Assembly: GCA_005880525.1 (NCBI GenBank)
Contig: VBFW01000038.1
Span: forward strand, 1-11,919
Origin: Chloroflexota bacterium
GTDB taxonomy: Bacteria > Chloroflexota > Dormibacteria > Dormibacterales > Dormibacteraceae
Length of the DNA: 11,919 nucleotides
Direction of reading: 5' to 3'
A program made the translations under genes and the position numbers. Positions 7,333 through 11,919 of this stretch are shown one piece after another; position 1 is the stretch's first letter, and each line of letters opens with the position of its first letter. Under the pieces are notes generated by a model that was not told the origin of the DNA, ran no database searches, and was given only the letters and a program-made list of their open reading frames with translations.

Positions 7333-7779
7333 TTGGCTCCGAAAACCAACCGAGAGGTCGTCCAGCGATATGTCGACGCGCTTACGGCTCGCGACCTCGA
7401 CGCTCAGGCAGAGGTATGCGCTCCCGACATGGTCACCGAGTATCCCCAGTCGGGCGAGCGATTCCGTGGCTGGGCCAATATTCGCGCGGTCGCAGAGAAC
7501 TACCCGGGGGGTTTGCCGAAGAACCTCAAGAGCAAGGTGATCGGAAGCGAAGACAAGTGGGTTGCCGGCGGCCCGAATTTCCACATCTTGCGAATCGAAG
7601 GGACCGGTGACGTCTACACCCTCATCGGGTCCGCGACCTACCCAGACGGGATGACCTGGCAGATCATGTCGCTTATCGAGCTGCGTAATGGCAAGATCGC
7701 CAAGACGACCGAGCTCTACGCTGCTCCCTTCGACGCCCCGGAGTGGCGGTCCAGGTGGGCGGAACGGAGCAGTCGCTAG
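7333..7779 (+). CDS. NTF2-like (SnoaL-type) family protein
   Basis: Predicted 148-aa cytoplasmic protein with the nuclear-transport-factor-2-like cone fold. NREVVQRYVDALTARDLDA is the usual first helix, followed by APDMVTEYPQSGERFRGWANIR, a strand-loop typical of SnoaL-like polyketide cyclases and uncharacterised relatives. The C-terminal strands are IMSLIELRNGKIAKTTELYAAPFDAPEWR. TTG 7333 is preferred because of the near-perfect Shine-Dalgarno sequence at 7319-7327. Its stop codon shares a CTAG tetranucleotide with the stop of the convergent MerB-like gene, so each TAG is read on its own strand. No catalytic residues can be assigned; the fold hosts isomerases, dehydratases and ligand-binding proteins. 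Confidence 0.8.
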   Translation: MAPKTNREVVQRYVDALTARDLDAQAEVCAPDMVTEYPQSGERFRGWANIRAVAENYPGGLPKNLKSKVIGSEDKWVAGGPNFHILRIEGTGDVYTLIGSATYPDGMTWQIMSLIELRNGKIAKTTELYAAPFDAPEWRSRWAERSSR

Positions 7780-8405
7780 GTCAGCCTCCAGAAGTCGCCG
7801 TTCAACCCGATCTCCGCGAAAACCTCCTCGGCCTCATCGGCGCTGCGCCGCCGCCATGCCGGATCGTCGCGATCGTGGTACCAGATGTCCGCCAGCCGCC
7901 ACATCTGCTCGGGCGTCATGAACGCGCCCTTCGGCTTGCCGGATCGCTCGACATGCTCCTCTGACCTGAAGAGCAGCATCGTGCTTCAGGTGAAGACGAT
8001 GTCGTCCCACCAGCGACGCGCCGGAACGGAAAAATGCACGACGCTGCCGGACTCGGCCAGCTTGCCGCCGGTCACGCGCAGGCTCAGCGCCTTCGAGCAG
8101 TCAGGGCACGACGTCTCGACCGAGCCCTCGCCGCCCAGCAACGAGACGATGCCCAGCGCATCCCACACGCAGTTGCCGTAGTACGAACCGCCGCGGGCGC
8201 TCACCCTGAACGCCGTCGGCACCGCCGAGAAGGGGCTGGCCATGCGCAGACGTGAGGGATCGTCTGGATCGCACACGAACACGTGCGCCTCGCCGAGCTT
8301 CGCATAAGCCTCCTGCACCATCGCGATCGGCAGGTCCAGCTCGGCCGCGATCTCGCCCGCAGTCGGCACCTGCCCGCTCGCAATCGTTCGCTCCAGCACG
8401 GCCAA
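7776..8405 (-). CDS. MerB-like organomercurial lyase with an in-frame UGA (candidate selenocysteine)
   Basis: Read through the TGA at 7988-7986, this is a 209-aa MerB-family protein. Residues 1-65 are a winged-helix-like domain (TIASGQVPTAGEIAAELD ending in MASPFSAVPTAFRV). GNCVWDALG holds Cys79 and Asp82, matching MerB Cys96 and Asp99. CPDC (100-103) is a possible metal pair. Then comes ARRWWDDIVFT followed by UGA at residue 140. After it STMLLFRSEEHVERSG and the family C-terminus continue in the same frame to a normal TAG. UGA stands at the second catalytic Cys (MerB Cys159; spacing 61 here against 63). A SECIS-like hairpin follows. A conventional annotation would split it into 7986-8405 and 7776-7979. 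TTG 8405 is the only start found near the homology boundary, has no ribosome binding site, and homology seems to begin a few codons earlier (AVRVRLAV). Family members normally cleave C-Hg bonds, but activity on organomercury is not proven for all. A plain nonsense mutation is the alternative. Confidence 0.82.
7953..7988 (-). promoter_or_regulatory. Candidate bacterial SECIS element and its UGA codon
   Basis: In the minus-strand mRNA UGA (7988-7986) is followed by 6 bases, then AUGCUGCUCU (7979-7970), loop UCAGGUC (7969-7963) and AGAGGAGCAU (7962-7953). The arms pair at 9 of 10 positions, with one G-G mismatch. The apical loop contains GGU, with G-G-U at bases 20-22 after the UGA; in E. coli fdhF the equivalent GGU is at about 19-21, in the loop AGGUCU. 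A short stem, a small apical loop with GU, and placement right after UGA within the coding region are the hallmarks of the SelB-binding bacterial SECIS. Confidence 0.8.
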
Positions 8406-9553
8406 ACGAACGCGGACAGCCCGTCGTAGAAGCGAGCTCCGCGCGCGGTCCGGTACATCTCCTCGAGCGGCATGTCGGCTGAGTAGCCGAGCGAGCCGTG
8501 CACCTGGATCGATCGGTCGATCACGTCGTGCAGAACCTTGGCGCCGAAGAACTTGATCAGCGAGATCTCCTTACGCGCGGCGGCCGCGCCCTTGGTGTCG
8601 ATGACCCACGCCGCGTGCAGCGTCATCAGCCGCGCCGCGGACATCTCTGCCGCGGAGTCGGCGATCCAGTTCTGGACGGTCTCGTGCGCCGCCAGCTTCT
8701 TGCCGAACGCTTCACGCTGCAGTGCGCGCTCGCACATCATGTCGAAGGCGCGACGCGCCATACCGAGCCAGCGCATGCAGTGGTGGATGCGCCCCGGCCC
8801 AAGGCGCGCCTGCGCGATCAGGAATCCCTGGCCTCGCTTGCCCACCAGGTTGGCGGCCGGCACGCGCACGTCCTCATACAGCACCTCGGCGTGGCCGTAG
8901 CCGAACCGCTCGTGGGCACCCGCCATGGTGGGGATGTTGCGAACGCGCTTCAGACCGGGCGCGGCGCTGGGCACGATGATCATCGACGCCCGCTCGTACG
9001 GCCCCGCATCGGGCTCGGTCACGACCATCGCGATCAGGAAGTCCGCGACCATGCCGTTCGACGTGAACCACTTGTGCCCGTTGATAACCCACTCGTCGCC
9101 GTCGAGCACTGCTGTCGACGAAAGCAGCGTCGGGTCGGAGCCTGCGGTGTTGGGTTCGGTCATCGAAAAAGCCGACCGCAGCCGCCCGTCCAGCAGCGGA
9201 TAGAGCCATTGGTCCTTCTGGGCCTGGGTCCCGAAGTGGGCCAGGACCTCCGAGTTGCCCGAATCAGGCGCCTGGTTGCCGAACACGATCGGTGCCCACA
9301 TAGTCGCGCCTTCGATCTCGTGCATCAGGCCAAGCTTCACCTGGCCATAGCCCTGGCCACCGAGCTCGGGGGGCAGGTGCGTGGCCCAGAGCTTCTGGCT
9401 CTTGACCTCGTCCTGGAGCGAGCGGATGATCCGCCTGAACCCGGCTTCGTCGGCATCGAGGACCTCGAGCGGGTACACCTCCTCGCGCACGAACTCGCGC
9501 ATCCACTCGAGCTTCTTCTCAAACTCCGGCTCGGTCGAAAAATCCCAGCTCAT
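8201..9553 (-). CDS. Acyl-CoA dehydrogenase (ACAD10/11 or LvaC-like) with a replaced C-terminus
   Basis: FAD enzyme acting on acyl-CoAs. Residues 1-378 are a normal member: an N-terminal helical domain (SWDFSTEPEFEKKLEWMREFVREEVYPLE), LPPELGGQGYGQVKLGLMHE, the FAD/substrate loop SMTEPNTAGSD (130-140), WFTSNG, and the C-terminal helical domain with REAFGKKLAAHETVQNWIAD and QVHGSLGYSADMPLEEMYR. ARFYDG (Asp377 at the usual catalytic Glu/Asp position) should continue as PDEVHR plus about 20 residues. Instead residues 379-450 are Arg/Cys/Ser-rich and lie in a different frame over the start of the MerB-like gene. The true sequence is therefore cut at about 8420. ATG 9553 has GAGG about 9 bases upstream. 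The gene lies downstream of an APH-type kinase, with the palindromic repeat between. Activity of the chimera is doubtful; an assembly or sequence error is possible. Confidence 0.82.
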   Translation of the reverse strand: MSWDFSTEPEFEKKLEWMREFVREEVYPLEVLDADEAGFRRIIRSLQDEVKSQKLWATHLPPELGGQGYGQVKLGLMHEIEGATMWAPIVFGNQAPDSGNSEVLAHFGTQAQKDQWLYPLLDGRLRSAFSMTEPNTAGSDPTLLSSTAVLDGDEWVINGHKWFTSNGMVADFLIAMVVTEPDAGPYERASMIIVPSAAPGLKRVRNIPTMAGAHERFGYGHAEVLYEDVRVPAANLVGKRGQGFLIAQARLGPGRIHHCMRWLGMARRAFDMMCERALQREAFGKKLAAHETVQNWIADSAAEMSAARLMTLHAAWVIDTKGAAAARKEISLIKFFGAKVLHDVIDRSIQVHGSLGYSADMPLEEMYRTARGARFYDGLSAFVWPCWSERLRAGRCRLRARSRPSWTCRSRWCRRLMRSSARRTCSCAIQTIPHVCAWPAPSRRCRRRSG

Positions 9554-9570
9554 GACAGGAACCTCATGTC

Positions 9571-9601
9571 CCTCCCCGCCGTGCGGGGAGGCTAGGTGGG
9601 G
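9571..9601 (+). repeat. Dispersed palindromic element, copy 2 (kinase-dehydrogenase junction)
   Basis: CCTCCCCGC (9571-9579), loop CGT, GCGGGGAGG (9583-9591) form a perfect 9-bp stem followed by CTAGGTGGGG (9592-9601). Compared with 2291-2321 the length, stem and tail match, while the arm tips and loop differ in a compensatory way (CC/GG against GC/GC). Relative to transcription of its neighbours it is in the opposite orientation to copy 1. It fills most of the 51-bp gap between the kinase stop and the dehydrogenase start. Confidence 0.72.
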
Positions 9602-9604
9602 GCG

Positions 9605-10546
9605 TCAACGGAGTATCTCGATTCCCTCGTCGATCATGCCTGTGATGGTAGTCGTCAGCGTCTCGTAGAACGGGTCGGGCCTCTTGCCCCGCTGGTGGAG
9701 CATGAGGTTGTAGCCCAGGATGGCTGCGTATTTGTACAGCGACATGGCCACGTACCAGTTCATCTCATCGCCGCCGGCGCCGTACAGGGCAAAAAGGTCC
9801 TCGTCCGGCAGGGCGACCGTCCCTCCCGGGCTTTCCGCATCCTTGAACTGCGATCGGTGAGACATGATCGCCAGGCATCCCAGGTCCATGAGCGGCTGGC
9901 CGATCTGAGCGATCTCCCAGTCCAGCACCGCCACCACCTCAGGGCCGCGGAACAGCATGTTCCCGTAGTGGTAGTCGCCGTGCACGAGCGTGGGCGTGCG
10001 CTCGGCCGGGACGCCGGCCGCCAGCAGCCCGCCCAACTCGCCGGCCCGCGAGGTCAGCTCTTCGGGCGCGCGCTGCATGAGCATCGCCCAGCGCATCATC
10101 TCGGCGACCAGGGGCATTGGCTCCTCGTCGCCGATGCCGCTCTGCTCGACCGGCAGGGTGTGGAGCCGCTTGAGAACGCCCACCGCCGAGGCCGCTATCT
10201 CTTCCGGCTTCTCACGCTTGCTCGTCTCCTCGATTCGCAATCCGTCGACAGCTTCCATAAGGACGAATGGCCGCCCGTCCACCACCGGCTCGGAGCTCAT
10301 GTAAGGAATGGCGGGGGTCGGGATGCCTGCGGCATGCAGCGACGACATGATTCGTGCCTGGCGAACAACGTCAGCGGTCGCCGCGATTCGCGCGCCAGGC
10401 GGCGGCAGCCGCAGCACGTAGCGTTTGGCAGCCTCGGTTTCGACAAAGTAGGTGAAGCCCGAATGGCCGGCGGGAATGGGCTCGACCGAGACCACTCGCT
10501 CATTGAGCTGTTTCTCGAGGTCGTCCGCGATCAATCGAGATGACAT
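9605..10546 (-). CDS. APH-family kinase, ACAD10/11 N-domain or LvaA-like
   Basis: Predicted 313-aa phosphotransferase with the aminoglycoside phosphotransferase (protein-kinase-like) fold. Visible are the N-lobe PIPAGHSGFTYFVET and AKRYVLRLPPPG (ATP-binding lysine region), the hinge FVLMEAVDG, the catalytic loop LVHGDYHYGN (Asp191, Asn196) and the metal-binding AVLDWEIAQIG (Asp209). Sequences like this next to an acyl-CoA dehydrogenase match the N-terminal domain of mammalian ACAD10/11 and bacterial LvaA, which phosphorylate 4-hydroxyacyl-CoAs. The adjoining dehydrogenase is the expected partner. ATG 10546 overlaps the histidine phosphatase gene by 16 bases. An alternative TTG 10534 overlaps that stop as TTGA. 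It is unlikely to be an antibiotic-resistance enzyme given this context. The substrate is inferred, not shown. Confidence 0.88.
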   Translation of the reverse strand: MSSRLIADDLEKQLNERVVSVEPIPAGHSGFTYFVETEAAKRYVLRLPPPGARIAATADVVRQARIMSSLHAAGIPTPAIPYMSSEPVVDGRPFVLMEAVDGLRIEETSKREKPEEIAASAVGVLKRLHTLPVEQSGIGDEEPMPLVAEMMRWAMLMQRAPEELTSRAGELGGLLAAGVPAERTPTLVHGDYHYGNMLFRGPEVVAVLDWEIAQIGQPLMDLGCLAIMSHRSQFKDAESPGGTVALPDEDLFALYGAGGDEMNWYVAMSLYKYAAILGYNLMLHQRGKRPDPFYETLTTTITGMIDEGIEILR

Positions 10547-11118
10547 GTGTCGCACAGCGCGCCGACCATGCGCCGGTCGCCCAGCGCGCGCACGACGCTG
10601 ACGCTGGTATAGAAAGGAAGGATGCGCAGCCGGCCGGGTTCGATGTGCATCACGTGGCACAGGTAGTTGACGATCGCCCCGGCGTGGCCGACGACGATGA
10701 CTCGCCCGCCAGGATGGGCAGCCACGATCTCATCGATCACGGCGGTCATGCGTTCCGTGACGCTCTCGGGCTTCTCGGTGAAGCTGAACTCGTAGCCGTC
10801 ACCGAGCTCCAGCGGAATCTCGAGCAGTCGTTTGTCGACGCGCACGTCCGCCGTGATCGCCTGCGCCGTCTGGAGCGCGCGCCGCGCCGGGCTTGCGTAC
10901 ACGGCGGACGGGTTCATCTCACCAGCCCGCGCGGCGAGTTGCCTCGCCTGCGTCACGCCAAGCGGGCTCAGCGGCGGATCCGCGTCGCCGTCGACCATGC
11001 CCTCGTAGCAGTCGCCGTGGCGGACGAGCCAGATCTGGGTGTGGCCGGGGACGTCGATCAGGTAGGCGGCCTCGAGGGCCCGCATGGCCCTGGTCATCCG
11101 CTCGGCGCCGCCCTGCAT
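10531..11118 (-). CDS. Histidine phosphatase superfamily protein (phosphoglycerate mutase-like)
   Basis: Predicted 195-aa enzyme of the branch 1 histidine phosphatase fold. It has the LVRHGD motif (Arg33, phosphorylated His34), SPARRALQTA (Arg79), LLEIPLELGDG (Glu100 region) and VVGHAGAI (His145), so the full phosphate pocket is present. It leads a minus-strand cluster with the APH-type kinase and the dehydrogenase, overlapping the kinase start by 16 bases. It may remove phosphate from a side product or from the hydroxyacyl-phosphate intermediate, but this is inference. Alternative starts at Met8 and Met12 are possible; residues 1-20 are not family-like. The divergent cupin gene begins 17 bases away, so both promoters must overlap. 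Confidence 0.88.
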   Translation of the reverse strand: MQGGAERMTRAMRALEAAYLIDVPGHTQIWLVRHGDCYEGMVDGDADPPLSPLGVTQARQLAARAGEMNPSAVYASPARRALQTAQAITADVRVDKRLLEIPLELGDGYEFSFTEKPESVTERMTAVIDEIVAAHPGGRVIVVGHAGAIVNYLCHVMHIEPGRLRILPFYTSVSVVRALGDRRMVGALCDTCHLD

Positions 11119-11121
11119 GCC

Positions 11122-11127
11122 TAGTAT
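11122..11127 (+). promoter_or_regulatory. Possible leaderless -10 box for the cupin gene
   Basis: TAGTAT fits TANNNT and ends 8 bases before ATG 11136 with no Shine-Dalgarno sequence in between. It sits in the only 17 bases separating two divergent genes and reads ATACTA on the other strand. No -35 consensus is evident. Confidence is low for this single site; it gains some weight from similar boxes at 3504, 6422 and 11596. Confidence 0.35.
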
Positions 11128-11135
11128 TCGAGCAC

Positions 11136-11573
11136 ATGCCTGCGGCGACCGTGAGCGTGGGTCCGGTGACCGTCACCTATGTGCATGAAGACCCCACAAG
11201 CGGCTACGCGCTGCTCGAGTGGGAGGCGCCGCCAGGCGCCGCGAGCCCGCCGGTGCACGTGCATCACCGAACGGACGAGGGCTTCTACGTCTTGAGCGGC
11301 GCGTATCGCTTTCTCGTGGACGGCAACACGATCGACGGGCCCGCTGGTTCTCATGTGCTGGTGCGCGCCGGCTCGCCGCACACGTTCTGGAACGCGGCCG
11401 GCGTGCCGGCCCGGTGCCTCATCATCCTGACCCCACCGGAATTCGCGCAGTACTTCCGCGAGCTTTCGCTCGGCCTGGCCGACGCGAAAACAGACGAGGA
11501 CTCGATCGAGGTACGACGCAGGCTATCGGCGCGATTCGACATCGAGGTAGTCGGGCCGCCGATCAAGCCCTGA
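11136..11573 (+). CDS. Cupin domain protein (Cupin_2 type)
   Basis: Predicted 145-aa single-domain cupin. Motif 1 is PVHVHHRTDEGFYVLSG, giving His41, His43 and Glu48 with Gly55 at the normal spacing. Motif 2 is VRAGSPHTFWN, with the fourth metal-ligand His and the conserved Asn; the usual Pro before it is Arg. The metal site therefore looks complete. A helical C-terminal extension follows (PPEFAQYFRELSLGLADAKTDED), seen in quercetinase-like and other small cupins. The frame is open upstream, but ATG 11136 is the first start that does not run into the divergent gene and has a TANNNT box 8 bases ahead. The reaction is unknown; dioxygenase, isomerase and sensor roles all occur in this family. 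Confidence 0.85.
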   Translation: MPAATVSVGPVTVTYVHEDPTSGYALLEWEAPPGAASPPVHVHHRTDEGFYVLSGAYRFLVDGNTIDGPAGSHVLVRAGSPHTFWNAAGVPARCLIILTPPEFAQYFRELSLGLADAKTDEDSIEVRRRLSARFDIEVVGPPIKP

Positions 11574-11595
11574 TGACTCGCGGGGTGCTCGCGGC

Positions 11596-11601
11596 TAGAC
11601 T
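11596..11601 (+). promoter_or_regulatory. Possible -10 box for the lipoprotein gene
   Basis: TAGACT fits TANNNT and ends 11 bases before ATG 11613. The intervening sequence has no Shine-Dalgarno match, so a leaderless or very short leader is possible. The upstream -35 region is unremarkable. Confidence 0.3.
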
Positions 11602-11612
11602 CTTGTGACCAC

Positions 11613-11919
11613 ATGCTCCGTGGAGCGGGCATCGTCGCCCTATTCGTCCTACTCATGGCCTGCGGCGAGAGCAGCGCAGCGCAGAAGGCCTCGCCTTCTG
11701 TAGCGCCGGTTCAGCACACCTGGAACCAGGACCTCACTCTGGCTGGCGACGTGAGCGGGCACATGACCGGGATCGTTGCCGACGTCGGCACGCAGACCAG
11801 CGCCTGCACGGGCGCGAAGCCGCGGCCCGGGGAGACGTGGTCGACCAAGTTCTACGGAACGATCGACCCAAGCGGCGCGGTGTGGGGGATCGACTTCGTG
11901 ATCCAGAACTACGGCGGGC
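11613..11919 (+). CDS. Putative lipoprotein (3' partial)
   Basis: The frame is open from ATG 11613 to the window edge (102 codons visible). Residues 1-17 form a lipoprotein signal: a short basic start (MLRGAG), hydrophobic core IVALFVLL and lipobox LMAC with Cys17 as the lipidated residue, followed by a Ser/Ala/Pro-rich linker (GESSAAQKASPSVAP). The exported part begins QHTWNQDLTLAGDVSGHMTGI and contains one Cys plus strand-like Gly/Thr-rich sequence (FYGTIDPSGAVWGIDFVIQNY). I do not recognise the family. It lies 39 bases after the cupin stop on the same strand, possibly with its own -10 box. It is likely anchored to the outer face of the cytoplasmic membrane. Confidence 0.72.
   Translation, partial: MLRGAGIVALFVLLMACGESSAAQKASPSVAPVQHTWNQDLTLAGDVSGHMTGIVADVGTQTSACTGAKPRPGETWSTKFYGTIDPSGAVWGIDFVIQNYGG

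Noticed and set aside
6411..7349. Minus-strand open frame opposite ppk2
   Set aside because: The composition is that of a shadow of PPK2 codons and no family is recognisable.
7776..7979. Separate small gene (67 aa) starting at ATG 7979
   Set aside because: It is the in-frame continuation of the MerB-like protein after the UGA, has no ribosome binding site of its own, and its ATG lies inside the SECIS stem.
7986..8405. MerB-like gene as a pseudogene with a nonsense mutation
   Set aside because: The downstream sequence is intact and ends at a normal stop, the UGA replaces a catalytic Cys and not a random residue, and a well-placed SECIS-like hairpin follows. It remains the fallback if selenocysteine genes are absent.
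8498..9595. Long plus-strand open frame (365 aa) opposite the acyl-CoA dehydrogenase
   Set aside because: It is antisense to a clear dehydrogenase, is rich in Arg/His/Leu as expected of a GC-rich shadow frame, and shows no domain.
9596..10543. Plus-strand open frame opposite the APH-type kinase
   Set aside because: It is His/Arg-rich shadow sequence; the kinase motifs are on the minus strand.
9605..10546. Aminoglycoside resistance phosphotransferase
   Set aside because: The fold is the same, but adjacency to an acyl-CoA dehydrogenase and resemblance to the ACAD10/11 kinase domain point to hydroxyacyl-CoA metabolism.
10893..11135. N-terminal extension of the cupin upstream of ATG 11136
   Set aside because: The extra residues are an Arg/Ser-rich shadow of the divergent histidine phosphatase gene, and the cupin fold is complete from ATG 11136.

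Overview
The window is GC-rich, densely packed bacterial chromosome with overlapping stops and starts and almost no intergenic DNA. Its features are a menaquinol-type frdABCD, a class I PPK2, an actinobacterial-style phosphatase/kinase/acyl-CoA dehydrogenase cluster, and several TANNNT boxes just upstream of start codons. These suggest a high-GC soil or subsurface lineage of the Actinomycetota/Chloroflexota/Dormibacterota kind; nothing seen fixes the phylum. No rRNA, tRNA, CRISPR array, transposase or stretch of more than 300 bases without a gene was seen.

Layout. 1-3105 (+): frdA (5' end outside the window), frdB, frdC and frdD, a complete heme-less four-subunit quinol:fumarate reductase / succinate dehydrogenase. 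3092-3496 (-): a VOC/glyoxalase-fold protein, convergent with frdD. 3532-4887 (+): a metallo-beta-lactamase/double-rhodanese protein of the persulfide dioxygenase type. 4979-6352 (+): a secreted alpha/beta hydrolase. 6429-7283 (+): polyphosphate kinase 2. 7333-7779 (+): an NTF2-like protein. 7776-11118 (-): a four-gene cluster, transcribed as histidine phosphatase, APH-type kinase, acyl-CoA dehydrogenase and MerB-like organomercurial lyase. 11136-11573 (+): a cupin. 11613 to the end (+): a lipoprotein cut by the window edge.

The most striking finding is the MerB-like gene (7776-8405, minus). At the position of the second catalytic cysteine of MerB it has an in-frame TGA. After the TGA the family sequence continues in the same frame to the normal C-terminus. 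A hairpin with a GGU-containing apical loop follows the TGA at the spacing of bacterial SECIS elements. This reads as an undescribed or little-described selenocysteine MerB-like protein with a Cys-Asp-Sec active site, not a broken gene. Its 5' end has another oddity: the preceding acyl-CoA dehydrogenase loses its last 25 or so residues exactly where MerB homology begins, so the two genes are fused out of frame at about 8417-8420.

The kinase + acyl-CoA dehydrogenase pair resembles the two halves of ACAD10/ACAD11 and the bacterial LvaA/LvaC pair, which remove a 4-hydroxyl from acyl-CoAs by phosphorylation and elimination. A short palindrome (CCTCCCC..GGGGAGG, followed by YTAGGTGGGG) occurs between frdB and frdC and between the kinase and dehydrogenase genes; a related hairpin without the tail follows the hydrolase gene. 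The copy near frdC may be translated as part of FrdC.
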